Source: Euryarchaeota archaeon UBA259
GTDB taxonomy: Archaea > Thermoplasmatota > Poseidoniia > Poseidoniales > Poseidoniaceae
Length of the DNA: 64,000 bases
Assembly (NCBI GenBank): GCA_002506275.1
Contig: DAXG01000042.1
Location: forward strand, 43,904-107,903
Reading direction: 5' to 3'
The stretch's first letter is position 1. Every line of letters starts with the position of its first letter. Below, piece after piece: positions 1 to 9,733 of the stretch. The position numbers and the translations under genes were made by a program. The notes beneath the pieces were generated by a model that worked only from the letters and a program-made list of their open reading frames with translations, had not been told where the DNA came from and did no database searches.

Positions 1-351
1 ACTGAAGGACACGTCTACATTGCTCAACCACCGCTCTATCAATTGTCGAAGGGACGAGTGAGCAAGTATGCGTTCACAGATGAAGAGCGTGACACCATCA
101 TCAATGAACTCCGTGGTGATAATCCGAATGCAAAGATAGGTGTTCAGCGCTACAAAGGTCTTGGTGAAATGAATCCTGAGCAACTTTGGGAGACGACCAT
201 GGACCCTACCACTCGAACAATGCTCAAGGTTACCGTACGGGATGCGGAAGAAACCAATCGCATGTTTGAAATTCTCATGGGCGAGGATGTGCCCGACAGA
301 AGGGCGTTTATTGAGCGCCACGCAAAGGAGGTGACGAACCTTGACATCTGA
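1..351 (+). CDS. gyrB: DNA gyrase subunit B, C-terminal end (5' truncated by window)
   Basis: This is the last 116 codons of the ATPase subunit of bacterial-type DNA gyrase, which with GyrA introduces negative supercoils into DNA. The reading frame is open from base 1. It begins with the conserved stretch [13 protein letters not shown] and continues through the TOPRIM/tail segment with [20 protein letters not shown], the near-invariant GyrB C-terminus. It stops at 349-351 and overlaps gyrA by 11 nt, so the two subunits are translationally coupled. Gyrase in archaea is of bacterial ancestry and is normal for Thermoplasmata-related euryarchaea. The start and the GHKL ATPase domain lie outside the window. 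Confidence 0.96.
   Translation, partial: TEGHVYIAQPPLYQLSKGRVSKYAFTDEERDTIINELRGDNPNAKIGVQRYKGLGEMNPEQLWETTMDPTTRTMLKVTVRDAEETNRMFEILMGEDVPDRRAFIERHAKEVTNLDI
324..334 (+). promoter_or_regulatory. Strong Shine-Dalgarno site fixing the TTG start of gyrA
   Basis: AAAGGAGGTGA lies inside the 3' end of gyrB and is an almost full match to the anti-Shine-Dalgarno sequence of archaeal 16S rRNA. It is 6 nt upstream of TTG at 341. This supports the unusual TTG start and coupled translation of gyrA. Confidence 0.7.
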
Positions 352-3121
352 TGATATTGACGAAGAACAAGAAGAAGACCAAACGATCTCAACTGAGAAC
401 GTACTGAACCATCCGCTCAACGATGAAATGAAAACTTCGTACATTAACTACGCAATGTCCGTTATTATCGGTCGAGCTCTTCCTGATGCGCGAGATGGTT
501 TGAAACCAGTCCATCGGAGAGTTCTGTATGGAATGCACGAAGGCGGGCATACCTCTGAAAAGAAATTCAGTAAATCTGCTCGTTCAGTCGGGGAAGTCAT
601 GGGTAAATACCACCCTCACGGCGACCAATCGATTTACGATACGATGGTTCGAATGGCTCAAGAGTTCTCTCTCCGATATCCGCTTGTTGATGGCCAAGGA
701 AACTTTGGTTCAATTGACGGCGACCCGCCTGCAGCAATGCGATATACCGAAAGTCGACTTGATCGAATTGCCAAGCATATGCTTGAAGACATCGACAAAA
801 AAACAGTCGACTTCCAGCCGAATTTTGATGATTCAGAACAGGAACCAACCGTCCTGCCTTCCCGTCTCCCGAACCTTTTGCTCAATGGAAGCGATGGTAT
901 TGCAGTCGGTATGGCAACCCGTATCCCTCCTCATAATTTGACCGAGATTGCCGGTGCTATTCACATGCATGTGGGCCGAATCATCGAGGAAGGAGAAGCA
1001 AATACAGGTATGCCTCAAATATCTATAGAAGAATACATGGAGCACGTCAAAGGTCCTGATTTCCCAACGGGGGCATCCATTCACGGAATCGATGGAATCT
1101 ACGACATGTATACCTCTGGAAAAGGCCGGTTCCATGTTCGCTCAAAATGCGATGTTCTCGACGATTCCAAGGGCAAGAGAATCATTATTCATGAAATCCC
1201 TTACCAAGTCAAGAAGGCAGATATGTTGGTTCACATCGCAGAATTGGTCACCAAAGGCTCAATCGTCGGTATTCGTGACATACGGGATGAATCTTCCAAA
1301 GAAGGAATCCGTGTGGTTATTGAAGTCAAAAACAACGCAGACCCTCATGCTGTTCTGAATCAATTGTTCAAATCCAGCCGCTTACAAGAATCGTATTCAG
1401 CGAACATGATGGGCATTTTGGACGGAAGACCCGTGCTCCTTACTTTGCCTGTTATGTTGCATACGCACGTTTCTCACCGTGAATCAATCATTGAGCGTCG
1501 AGCACTGTTCGACTTGAACAAGGCGCAAGCGCGTGCGCATATTTTGGAAGGTCTTGTCTTGGCACAAGATCGAATCGATGATGTTGTCGCCGTAGGTAAG
1601 GCCAGTTCAAGCCGAGAACAATTTGAAGCAGTTCTTCAAGGAAACGAAATCATGTCTGGTATTGCTCCGTTCAGTTTTACAGAAGCTCAAGCCAAAGCAA
1701 TTGCAGAGCGTCGTCTCTATCAACTCAGCCGCCTCGATGTCGACAAAGTTCAGAACGAACATGCTGAATTAAAACTTCGAATCGCCGACTTGCAAGACAT
1801 CATCGAGTCTCGTTCACGAAGACTAAGCATATTACTCAGTGAATTGGACGATATGGTCGAACGACACGGTGATGAGCGTCGTTCCTTCATTGACCCAATG
1901 CCTCTCTCTATGAATCGAGAAGATTTGATCGAAGAGCGAGCAATTGCAATCACTCTGAGCGAAGACAACTATATTCGCCACATGCCGGTTGAATTGTTCC
2001 GTGTCCAAAACCGAGGAGGCAAGGGGCTCAAGGGTGTGGCAACGAAGAACGAAGATACACCACAACTGATTGTGACTTGCTTCAGCAAAGACAGGTTACT
2101 TATCTTCACGGATAAGGGACGAGTCTACGGCCTCAAAGCATGGGAAACCCCGCTTGGAAGCCGTCATGCTCGTGGAAGCCACATTCGAAACGTCATTGAG
2201 AAGATTCAAGACGATGAAAACATAGTGACCATCTTACCGATTACTCGTGATTTACTGGAATCTCCAGAAGGTCACTTCTTGCTGTTTGCTACTCGATTGG
2301 GACTCATTAAGAAGACCAAATTGGAAGAGTATGTACGCATCAATCGCAACGGAAAGTACGCACTGCGCTTCAAACTTGATGGTGACAGTCTGGTGAATGT
2401 TCGAACTGGAACCAATGATTCATCGGTTGTTATGATTTCAAGCACTGGATTTGCAAGTCGCTTCGCCTGTGCCGACATCCGTTCCTCTGGCCGAGTTTCG
2501 GCAGGTGTTTACGGTATCAAAACCGGTAACAGAAAGAATGCGGATGGAGGGCATGTTGTGGCTATGATGGCTACGGAAAATACCGATACACAGATTCTCA
2601 CCATCACGCGAAACGGTATGGCGAAGCGTAGCCGTCTTGGTACATCTGAGAAGGTACCTGATCTTGATGCAGAAGGAATCCAGAAAATCGATGCTGAAAC
2701 CGGTGAAGGAAAGTTGCGAACGGATGGATACCGTAAGACAAAGCCTGGCGCAAAGGGTGCGTTTACAATGAACCTTGACCATGAAAACGGCGACTATATC
2801 ATCAGTGCTCGACAGATTCCAAATCTCGACGACAATATCTTCTTACTCACTAAGAAAGGCATGATGATTCGAATTAATGCCGCTCAAACTAAGGAAACCA
2901 AGAACAAGAAATCCAAGGGCACTCGGGTGATGGAACTTCGAAATGCTAAGCGAACCGGCTTTGTTGACCACATCATCTTTGCAGCACGACTACCTGCTGA
3001 ATTGCTTGAAGCTCCAGTCGATGAGTTTGAGGAAATGGACACCGACAATGACGGCACAGTTTCACGTGAAGAATTCGAAGCAGCACAAGCACTCAAGGCG
3101 ATTCTTTCCGAAGAAGAGTGA
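341..3121 (+). CDS. gyrA: DNA gyrase subunit A with C-terminal EF-hand-like loop
   Basis: GyrA is the DNA breakage-reunion subunit of gyrase (926 aa). The N-terminal domain shows [16 protein letters not shown] and the [10 protein letters not shown] motif, whose Tyr135 is the expected catalytic residue that bonds to DNA. The C-terminal pinwheel carries a GyrA-box variant, QNRGGKG, at residues 556-562 (canonical QRRGGKG), which indicates true gyrase rather than topoisomerase IV. The last ~30 residues hold a canonical EF-hand calcium loop, D900-x-D-x-D-G...E911, followed by an acidic tail; this is not a usual part of GyrA. The gene starts at TTG 341 behind a strong Shine-Dalgarno site and overlaps gyrB. 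Confidence 0.96.
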   Translation: MTSDDIDEEQEEDQTISTENVLNHPLNDEMKTSYINYAMSVIIGRALPDARDGLKPVHRRVLYGMHEGGHTSEKKFSKSARSVGEVMGKYHPHGDQSIYDTMVRMAQEFSLRYPLVDGQGNFGSIDGDPPAAMRYTESRLDRIAKHMLEDIDKKTVDFQPNFDDSEQEPTVLPSRLPNLLLNGSDGIAVGMATRIPPHNLTEIAGAIHMHVGRIIEEGEANTGMPQISIEEYMEHVKGPDFPTGASIHGIDGIYDMYTSGKGRFHVRSKCDVLDDSKGKRIIIHEIPYQVKKADMLVHIAELVTKGSIVGIRDIRDESSKEGIRVVIEVKNNADPHAVLNQLFKSSRLQESYSANMMGILDGRPVLLTLPVMLHTHVSHRESIIERRALFDLNKAQARAHILEGLVLAQDRIDDVVAVGKASSSREQFEAVLQGNEIMSGIAPFSFTEAQAKAIAERRLYQLSRLDVDKVQNEHAELKLRIADLQDIIESRSRRLSILLSELDDMVERHGDERRSFIDPMPLSMNREDLIEERAIAITLSEDNYIRHMPVELFRVQNRGGKGLKGVATKNEDTPQLIVTCFSKDRLLIFTDKGRVYGLKAWETPLGSRHARGSHIRNVIEKIQDDENIVTILPITRDLLESPEGHFLLFATRLGLIKKTKLEEYVRINRNGKYALRFKLDGDSLVNVRTGTNDSSVVMISSTGFASRFACADIRSSGRVSAGVYGIKTGNRKNADGGHVVAMMATENTDTQILTITRNGMAKRSRLGTSEKVPDLDAEGIQKIDAETGEGKLRTDGYRKTKPGAKGAFTMNLDHENGDYIISARQIPNLDDNIFLLTKKGMMIRINAAQTKETKNKKSKGTRVMELRNAKRTGFVDHIIFAARLPAELLEAPVDEFEEMDTDNDGTVSREEFEAAQALKAILSEEE

Positions 3122-3128
3122 TTTTCTT

Positions 3129-3189
3129 CAGCCGACGCATTGAAACATGATTCCATTGTGACTCGTCATGCACCGGCCCAAGTCGGCTG
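3129..3189 (+). promoter_or_regulatory. Inverted repeat in leader of the LeuA-like gene
   Basis: A perfect 8-bp inverted repeat, CAGCCGAC (3129-3136) and GTCGGCTG (3182-3189), encloses 45 nt between gyrA and the next gene. It ends 15 nt before the ATG at 3205 and just upstream of a GGTGAT Shine-Dalgarno site. It could be a leader structure, a protein-binding site, or the gyrA terminator region. The pairing is seen; the function is a guess. Confidence 0.3.
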
Positions 3190-3204
3190 ATGCGGTGATG
3201 TTCA

Positions 3205-4461
3205 ATGGAAGAGCGCTCTTTGATTTACGATTGGAATACAGTTGATTACGATTTGAACAGAAACCCTGCGAATCATCCGCACGGCGTCTGGTTTGATGAT
3301 GAGACGCTTCGAGACGGATTACAGAGCCCAAGCGCACGAAATCCAACAATTGACCAAAAGATTGAGTTGCTAAGTTTCATGGAAAAACTCGGAATCCAAA
3401 AAGTCGATCTTGGACTTCCTGGAGCAGGCCCGTTCCATTTGGAACACATTGATGCTATGTTATCTCACATTACTGAGAATGATTTCCAGATTCGACCGGG
3501 TGCAGCCGTTCGTACCCTTATGAGTGACATTGAACCGCTCGTTGAAATGCAAGCAAAACACGGTATTCCAATCCAAGCCAGTGCTTTCCTCGGCACCAGC
3601 CCAATACGCCAATACACCGAAGGATGGACGATGGAGAAACTCCTCGCAACCATGGAGAAAGCCGTATCATACGCCGTGGAAAACGATGTTCCAGTGATGT
3701 TCGTTACAGAAGACACAACCCGTTCTAAACCAGAGGATGTCAAACTCATCTACGAACGAGCCATGGAATTGGGTGCACGACGGTTGTGTATTTGCGATAC
3801 ATGTGGGCACGTGACTCCAAACGGTGTCAAGCAATTGCTCCAATTCATTGACGAAGAAGTCATCAAAGATTCAGGCTACAAGCGCTCAGAAATTGAAGTA
3901 AACTGGCACGGCCATCAAGACCGAGGCCTCGGTGTTGCCAACAACATCGCAGCGGTTGAAGCCGGCGCAGATGTGATTCATGGTACGGCCCTTGGTGTTG
4001 GAGAGCGAGCAGGTAATGCACCTCTTGACCAAACGCTCGTCAATTTGAAACTCCTCGGTGTTATTGAAAACGATTTGACGCAACTTGATGCTTACATGCA
4101 AAAAGCCAACGAGTATATCGAAGTCCCGCTCCCTCGAAATTATCCAGTGTTTGGAATGGATGCCTTTGAAACCGGAACCGGTGTTCATGCATCAGCAGTT
4201 ATCAAAGCCATGAAGAAAGGCGACCACTGGTTGGCAGACCGAGTCTATTCAGGTGTTCCCGCTGGCGACTTTGGCCTCAAGCAAGTTATTCGAATCGGAC
4301 ACATGGCCGGCCGTTCAAACATCATCTGGTGGCTTGAGCAAAACGGTTACGAAGCATCCGATGATTTGGTTGCTCACGTGTTTGAAGTTGCTAAGACGCA
4401 GCGCAGGAATATGGAAGACCAAGAAGTCAAAGATACCGTTGAGTCCTTCTTGAGTGCATAA
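3205..4461 (+). CDS. DRE-TIM metallolyase, 2-isopropylmalate/homocitrate synthase-like
   Basis: A 418-aa member of the LeuA-like family, which condenses acetyl-CoA with a 2-keto acid using a divalent metal. DDETLRDGLQSPS (residues 31-43) is the family entry motif with R36-D37. The metal-binding HGHQD (H235, H237) is followed by GVGERAGNAPLDQ, the second family signature. ETGTGVHASA near residue 325 matches the linker after the TIM barrel. The protein is shorter than leucine-pathway LeuA (~500 aa) and lacks the C-terminal allosteric LeuA dimer domain, so isopropylmalate, homocitrate and citramalate synthase all remain possible. ATG 3205 follows GGTGATGTTCA. It abuts the convergent next gene with no gap. 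Confidence 0.8.
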   Translation: MEERSLIYDWNTVDYDLNRNPANHPHGVWFDDETLRDGLQSPSARNPTIDQKIELLSFMEKLGIQKVDLGLPGAGPFHLEHIDAMLSHITENDFQIRPGAAVRTLMSDIEPLVEMQAKHGIPIQASAFLGTSPIRQYTEGWTMEKLLATMEKAVSYAVENDVPVMFVTEDTTRSKPEDVKLIYERAMELGARRLCICDTCGHVTPNGVKQLLQFIDEEVIKDSGYKRSEIEVNWHGHQDRGLGVANNIAAVEAGADVIHGTALGVGERAGNAPLDQTLVNLKLLGVIENDLTQLDAYMQKANEYIEVPLPRNYPVFGMDAFETGTGVHASAVIKAMKKGDHWLADRVYSGVPAGDFGLKQVIRIGHMAGRSNIIWWLEQNGYEASDDLVAHVFEVAKTQRRNMEDQEVKDTVESFLSA

Positions 4462-5793
4462 TCAAGCTTCAGCTTCTTCTTCGTTGTCGCTGAAAGTGTC
4501 GGCTTGAGTTTCGTTGATTTCTTTGGTGATTGTCCATTCTGAATCAACACTTCCACCGCTCCAATCGCCTTCAACAGCGACCTCATCAATGTCTTGTTCT
4601 TCTCTCCATACCGCTTCACCTTGAGAGCCACAAACGAGGAATTTACCGTTTGTATCAATTTGGTCACTGAGCAGTTTAAGATGCTTCGAGACGGGTAAAA
4701 AATGCCCGACAGGCATTCCTGCTGCTGTAAATGGATTGGTTGCTGCACCGATGAGTAAGCCGTCCTCAGGTGCTACAATATCAACGGTGATGCCGGGAGT
4801 ACCCGGATCGGAAATAGTTGCAATCACTTCCCCTTCTCTCATCACTGAGCCTGCGGAGACAAACATGTCGAGTAGCCCCCCTTCACCCGCTCGTAGCCAG
4901 TGAGAGCCGCTTGCAAGCATTCGGAATCGAGGGCGGAGTGGATTTCCATCGATCATTCGGAACGAACGTAACACGTTCAATACCCCATGCATGGCCACTT
5001 TTACCGATTCGTGATCCAGAGTATTTGCTCCTCCACCTTCGTACGTGACTACGGGGATGTCGAGGGCAATCGCTGCTTTACGAAGTGAACCCGATGGTGG
5101 TTTTGAATCAAGTATAATCTCAATGCCGAACGCTTTGGCGAGTATATTTGAGCCTGCATGAGCCAAGTTTGCCCGAATTTGCGGCATGTTTGACCTACCT
5201 TTTCCGGCGCTGTGTAAATCCACAATCGCATCAGCGTCCGAAAACAAATACTTCCATGCCTGGGCAGCAACACGCTTCGTCGTTGAGCCTTTGGGGTCGC
5301 CAGGGAAATGACGATTGAGGTCTCGACCATCGGGGAAGTATCTCGATTTTGCACGATAGCCAGGTAGGTTGACAATCGGTACAATTCGAATGGTACCGGC
5401 CATTTTTGTCGGGTCAAGGGGTTTCCCCTCATCGGTAAAAGCGTTTGAAAGCAAATGTGTGCAGGTTGAGGGCCCGGTTAATTCATCGCCGTGAACGCCA
5501 CCAAGTATGGTTATCGTTGGGCCAGGTCGGCTACCATGGAGAATGGTTACCGGTATCGGCCATGAGTCACCCAGGTCCGTTTCCAACAAGGGCATGTGGA
5601 CGGTTCGCATTGTTCCCGGTTTGATGATTTTACGATAGAATCGAGTGTTGCTCCATTTGGCTCCTCGGTCCCATTCTGGGCGGTCTTCGGGTTTGTGTGC
5701 AGCCATCGCTTCTTGAATTGCATTTCTGCGTCTTCGGGGCAGTTCATGCGCTACGCGAATCTTTGCTTTCGCCTTACGCTTCTTACCTGCCAT
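4462..5793 (-). CDS. Succinylglutamate desuccinylase/aspartoacylase family zinc hydrolase
   Basis: A 443-aa M14-type zinc hydrolase of the AstE/AspA family, which removes acyl groups from amino-acid-like substrates. Zinc ligands are visible as GGVHGDE (H101, E104) and IVDLHSAG (H194). The substrate-binding DGRDLNRHFPG lies at 155-165. After residue ~310 a small lipoyl-like beta domain follows (SAGSVMREGEVIATI...VAPEDGLLI), as in many AstE-like proteins. The N-terminus (1-45) is unusually basic and not part of the fold. The C-terminus is acidic. The substrate cannot be told from sequence. Its stop abuts that of the LeuA-like gene. ATG at 5793. Confidence 0.82.
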   Translation of the reverse strand: MAGKKRKAKAKIRVAHELPRRRRNAIQEAMAAHKPEDRPEWDRGAKWSNTRFYRKIIKPGTMRTVHMPLLETDLGDSWPIPVTILHGSRPGPTITILGGVHGDELTGPSTCTHLLSNAFTDEGKPLDPTKMAGTIRIVPIVNLPGYRAKSRYFPDGRDLNRHFPGDPKGSTTKRVAAQAWKYLFSDADAIVDLHSAGKGRSNMPQIRANLAHAGSNILAKAFGIEIILDSKPPSGSLRKAAIALDIPVVTYEGGGANTLDHESVKVAMHGVLNVLRSFRMIDGNPLRPRFRMLASGSHWLRAGEGGLLDMFVSAGSVMREGEVIATISDPGTPGITVDIVAPEDGLLIGAATNPFTAAGMPVGHFLPVSKHLKLLSDQIDTNGKFLVCGSQGEAVWREEQDIDEVAVEGDWSGGSVDSEWTITKEINETQADTFSDNEEEAEA

Positions 5794-5884
5794 GGTCTGT
5801 GCATGCTCACCCCCTCAATAAGAATGCGTATATGTTAGTACCCCGAAGCAAAGAAAACAAGTGCTTGCAGGTCGTGCCAGTGGT

Positions 5885-6352
5885 ATGGAAGAGACCGGTG
5901 TCCAGCGCCAATACGCTCCGACTTCGATTTGTTTTGGATGCGGGCCAGCCAATGAAAAAGGATTACGAATCAACAGCGTTCGAATTGAGAACGGCCTTTC
6001 TTTGGAATATGTGCCGGAACCTCATCACCAAGCTTTCCCAGGTATGATTAACGGCGGAATCATCGGAACACTTCTTGATTGTCATGGTAATTGGACTGCT
6101 GCTGTAGCTCTGATGGACGCACAAGGTTTGGAGGAGCCACCTTGCACGGTAACCGCCTCATATACCGTTCATCTTCGAAGACCAACTCCAGTGGACATTC
6201 CGTTGAAAGTAACAAGTCAGATCAAAGATTTAAGTGAGGACCGTGCAGAAATAGAATTACTTTTGGAAGCAAATGGAAAAGTTTGTGCGACAGGCAGCGG
6301 ATTGTTTGTGGCGGTCAAAGAGGGCCATCCCGCCTATCATCGTTGGAGTTGA
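5885..6352 (+). CDS. PaaI-like hotdog-fold thioesterase
   Basis: A 155-aa (from ATG 5885) single hotdog-domain protein of the acyl-CoA thioesterase superfamily. The N-terminus carries CFGCGPANEKGL, a Cys-rich motif typical of a PaaI subgroup. FPGMINGGIIGTLLDCHG supplies the conserved central helix with catalytic-type polar residues. SYTVHLRRPTPVD is the expected beta segment. It likely hydrolyses a small acyl-CoA. An in-frame GTG at 5861 would add 8 residues; I prefer ATG because homology starts after it. It is divergent from the AstE-like gene and 8 nt ahead of the SprT-like gene, so the two probably share a transcript. Confidence 0.78.
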   Translation: MEETGVQRQYAPTSICFGCGPANEKGLRINSVRIENGLSLEYVPEPHHQAFPGMINGGIIGTLLDCHGNWTAAVALMDAQGLEEPPCTVTASYTVHLRRPTPVDIPLKVTSQIKDLSEDRAEIELLLEANGKVCATGSGLFVAVKEGHPAYHRWS

Positions 6353-6360
6353 ATCCTCCA

Positions 6361-6909
6361 ATGGCCAAACCCAACAAAGAGCAGGTATTGCTCTTGGAGG
6401 AACTTCGAGACTTTGTACTCGAGGTCATGTTCGATATGCCTGAATGGGCCGATGCTCAAGTTGAAGATTTGCGCAGCATTCCATTGGGTGTGCTGAGGAA
6501 AAACGCCACGCAACGACACGGTATAACTCGATGGAAGCGGGGTGTCGATGTACGCTCACTGCAACCGAATGACGTCGAAGTGATTGAAATTCATCCTCAG
6601 ATGCTCAATCCTGAATGGAAGGCCTATTCTGCGTTCGTATTGCATCATGAATACATACATGCCCTTGGCCTACGAGCACACAATACGCTGTTTCGGCAAT
6701 TGGAAGCAGCTTGGCCAGGCAGCATCGCGGGTAAGCAAGGACCGAAGTTTACCGAGTTTTTACGCAGAGCCAGAGCCGTATGGCTTTGGTGTTGTCCGAA
6801 ATGCAGTCAAGAGTTTCCGAGGCAGAAACCGTCGAACAGACGCTATCGGTGCCGAAAGTGTAACACGGTCCTTATCGACAAGAAAAATCCAGCCTTGTTT
6901 CAGCAATAA
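6361..6909 (+). CDS. SprT-like zinc metallopeptidase
   Basis: A 182-aa SprT-family protein. HHEYIHALGLRAH gives the HExxH zinc motif (H96, E97, H100) and the probable third ligand H107. A C-terminal zinc ribbon follows: C145-x2-C148 and C164-x2-C167. This arrangement is the same as in SprT/Spartan proteases, which act on proteins bound or crosslinked to DNA; that role is inferred from the family. Residue spacing is normal and no key residue is missing. ATG 6361 is 8 nt after the thioesterase stop. Earlier in-frame starts would overlap the thioesterase and are rejected. Confidence 0.8.
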   Translation: MAKPNKEQVLLLEELRDFVLEVMFDMPEWADAQVEDLRSIPLGVLRKNATQRHGITRWKRGVDVRSLQPNDVEVIEIHPQMLNPEWKAYSAFVLHHEYIHALGLRAHNTLFRQLEAAWPGSIAGKQGPKFTEFLRRARAVWLWCCPKCSQEFPRQKPSNRRYRCRKCNTVLIDKKNPALFQQ

Positions 6910-6947
6910 ACCATTGATTTGAAAGACAATGGTGAGTTGGGTTAAAC

Positions 6948-9002
6948 ATGAGCCGTTCTTTCTTTGTTCGACGCTCATTTCCGTTGCCTATGGCGGTCAT
7001 TCTCGGGCTTTTCCTGTTGTCTTTTTGCGCTCCTCTTACCCAGGCCAACCTTACTGAATCGCCGGAAGGGGGCAAACTTTTCTTGTCATGCGTTCAAGAC
7101 GATGAATGCCAACTCACTTCTGTTGCCACCGGAGAAGAAGTTGTATCCAACAACATCTTTGCATCCCCAGCACAACCAGAAACGGTCACGCTTGAATTTG
7201 AGATGGACCCTCGACAAGTTGAGTTGGCTTTGCTCCCATCGCTATTGGATTCGATGATTTTGGATTTGCGCTTTACCGGAGAATTTTCTGGATACAACAA
7301 ACCTGAATTGGATGTTTCACTCATTCTTGGCTCATCGGTCACCGATTGGAGTTTTGATGCAGACTTTGTCCCAACGGTGTCGACGACAAGCCCTTACACC
7401 CTTGAGGACGAAGCACTCAACCTCAATGGGGACCGTGTTCTGTGGCCTGATGACCCGGTTCGCCTACGGATGACCTTCGTTCTCGACCGACCGGGGACGT
7501 GGGAATTGCACTTGAGAGGTGCTTCATCAATGGAACTGGAGATACCTTGGTCTGAAGACGTAGAATCTCGCAATACTGACGAACCTTCAAGCGACCTTGA
7601 ACCTCGTTCCACCGAGTTTGAAACCGTACATTACGGAGCACTTTTAGAAACGGACCGCGATTGCTGGACGTTTACAATAGAACAACACGAGGTTCTCAAT
7701 ATCTACTTACAATGGGAGACCGTACCGATTGAAATTCAACAAAGTCACGGATTACCAGACCTTATCCAGCCTTCGGGAAGATTGTCGAATTCCCCCGAAG
7801 TCATTGTTCGAGAAGACGAGGATTCGACTCGAACGACGTACCGCTGGAGGGCTATGCCGGTTGGCGACTACACCTTCTGTTTTGGAGGGACTGCTGGGAA
7901 ATTCCAACCGTATACTTGGACTGGACAACTCGCGTTTGAAGGTGCAGGCCCAGTTACACCTGCTGATTTCGATGGAAAGGCGTTCTATCCAGCAGGCAGT
8001 GCTTTACTTGGAGACGAAGATGCCTCAGTTTCGCTTTCAAGGCATTCCTCAGGCTTCCTTTTCCTCTCTCTTCTGTTGTTCGCAGGTTTTGCTTTTGATG
8101 GCCTACGAAACTCAACCTCAGCATTTCTTAGGTTTGGATTCTTCACTCCCGGTGTACTTCTGCTCCTCGTTGGAGGAATCCTCCATCCCATGTGGGCCCT
8201 GGGTGATGAAGTCCAATCCGATACTGAAATCCAATTGGATGAATTGATTGACAATCGATTGCAACAACTCTGGGATGCATCATACCCAGGTCAACCTGAA
8301 CAAGTTCTTGTGACGAGTACAGGTTCTACATGGGGCATACTTGATGGAGAGCGTTTAGAACTCCGCCTTGAGGTGGAAGAAGCAATTCCTCTTCCAGATG
8401 GCCGGTGGCAACTCATTGTCCCTGAACTTCAGGAGCTACGTCTGGATCAAGTTATCTTTTCACAAGTGACCCGAGGCGGTTCTCAAACTACCAATGAAGG
8501 TATGTTGGAACAACAAACTGTGCGTTTTATTTTACTTGCTGGACGTTCGCTCCTCCTTGACATGCTGATGCTTGAAGCAATGATGATTGTCGATGAAAAG
8601 CCAAAATCATCTGTATTCCATGTGGATTTTGACATGGTCGATGTACCTGCAACGGGTTCAGTATCTGTTCCTGCCTGGGGGACTCGACCTGCTTCGGTCA
8701 GTGAATACGATTGGCTATCGCTGCAAAGCGCCTTGTTCCCTGAGAGAATATCCGTGAGTTTGTGTGACTGTGACTTAGATTTACTTGATGTCCGCTTCAT
8801 TTCGTCTCCAGGTTTTGATACCAACGACGTTCCTCCCTTTATCACGATTGAGAACGCATCGGGGTTGATACCCTTCGCAACACCTGTAGGGATACTGGGT
8901 TTGATGCTGTGCACGGTTTCAAGCAGAGGCGAATATACTCGACGAGTAAAGGCAAAGAAACTGGCATCCGAAATGTTCCAAGAAAGTACAAAGTGGGATT
9001 GA
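6948..9002 (+). CDS. Large secreted/membrane protein of unknown function
   Basis: A 684-aa protein with a signal-peptide-like N-terminus (hydrophobic residues ~14-33, ending ...APLTQA). An extracytoplasmic beta-rich region of ~330 residues follows. Two hydrophobic segments lie at about 363-382 and 395-415, then a second beta-rich region, a final membrane segment at ~640-660 and a short basic tail (RRVKAKK). The pattern suggests an envelope protein with two exposed domains. I recognise no family or catalytic motif. It is convergent with the next gene, with only 2 nt between stops. Confidence 0.75.
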   Translation: MSRSFFVRRSFPLPMAVILGLFLLSFCAPLTQANLTESPEGGKLFLSCVQDDECQLTSVATGEEVVSNNIFASPAQPETVTLEFEMDPRQVELALLPSLLDSMILDLRFTGEFSGYNKPELDVSLILGSSVTDWSFDADFVPTVSTTSPYTLEDEALNLNGDRVLWPDDPVRLRMTFVLDRPGTWELHLRGASSMELEIPWSEDVESRNTDEPSSDLEPRSTEFETVHYGALLETDRDCWTFTIEQHEVLNIYLQWETVPIEIQQSHGLPDLIQPSGRLSNSPEVIVREDEDSTRTTYRWRAMPVGDYTFCFGGTAGKFQPYTWTGQLAFEGAGPVTPADFDGKAFYPAGSALLGDEDASVSLSRHSSGFLFLSLLLFAGFAFDGLRNSTSAFLRFGFFTPGVLLLLVGGILHPMWALGDEVQSDTEIQLDELIDNRLQQLWDASYPGQPEQVLVTSTGSTWGILDGERLELRLEVEEAIPLPDGRWQLIVPELQELRLDQVIFSQVTRGGSQTTNEGMLEQQTVRFILLAGRSLLLDMLMLEAMMIVDEKPKSSVFHVDFDMVDVPATGSVSVPAWGTRPASVSEYDWLSLQSALFPERISVSLCDCDLDLLDVRFISSPGFDTNDVPPFITIENASGLIPFATPVGILGLMLCTVSSRGEYTRRVKAKKLASEMFQESTKWD

Positions 9003-9004
9003 TT

Positions 9005-9619
9005 TCACTTCTTTCCTTTCTTAGCCTTGCTCTTTGCGTCCTTGATTGCCTTCTCTGAATCGACACCGGCCTTTTCTGCGGCTTCTTTGATGTTCTGTTC
9101 TTCATCTTCAGAAATGTCACCGTCTTTGGATGCCGATTTGACAGCAGCATCGACGTTCATCTTTGCAGCCTCTTCATCGGTGATGCCCAATGCGTCTTGG
9201 AACGATTTGAGTTCAGCAAGTTCTTGTTCTGTGATAATGCCGTCTTCCCAAGCCGCTTCGTACGATTCCAGCAGGAACGACTTGTATGCATCAGGATTGA
9301 GCAGTACATCGCGGATGAGGCCGTGGTTTGGACCATCATCGGATTGCGCCATGTCGAGTATTGCTATTGAGCGACGAACTTCTTTCACAGCCATGTCTTT
9401 CAGGCCGTGTCCAGCCCAAACTGCACCAGCCGCGATGACGGCAGCAGCAAACCATCGCATGACGTCTTGATTGACGAATTCCCAAGGTTCGACCAGGTGG
9501 AATATACCGAGAACAGCCATTGCTGCACCGCACATAACTTCGACCCAGTCATTCAAATCGGGTTCATCTTCGAACACCGAAAGTCGTTCTTCTACCATCG
9601 ACTCAACATCATCGGCCAT
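9005..9619 (-). CDS. Small membrane protein with acidic helical C-terminus (TerB-like?)
   Basis: A ~204-aa protein from ATG 9619; a GTG at 9628 would add 3 residues. Two membrane segments lie near residues 25-45 and 52-72 (AAMAVLGIFHL, WFAAAVIAAGAVWAG). Residues ~110-195 are helical and acidic, with DGIITEQELAEL and KDGDISEDEEQNI, which resemble each other and recall the repeated helical motif of TerB/DnaJ-associated domains. The C-terminus is very lysine-rich (KSKAKKGKK). No function can be assigned. The TerB likeness is a weak visual impression only. Confidence 0.65.
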   Translation of the reverse strand: MADDVESMVEERLSVFEDEPDLNDWVEVMCGAAMAVLGIFHLVEPWEFVNQDVMRWFAAAVIAAGAVWAGHGLKDMAVKEVRRSIAILDMAQSDDGPNHGLIRDVLLNPDAYKSFLLESYEAAWEDGIITEQELAELKSFQDALGITDEEAAKMNVDAAVKSASKDGDISEDEEQNIKEAAEKAGVDSEKAIKDAKSKAKKGKK

Positions 9620-9733
9620 GTTCGGCACATGAGAAGAGGGGTCTTATGGGTGTCGGATTGAAACTTTACGAGCGTTGTCCTTTTGGACTGTTGGCGCGAG
9701 TGGCAGACTATGGAGGAGAGTGGACGGGCTGTA

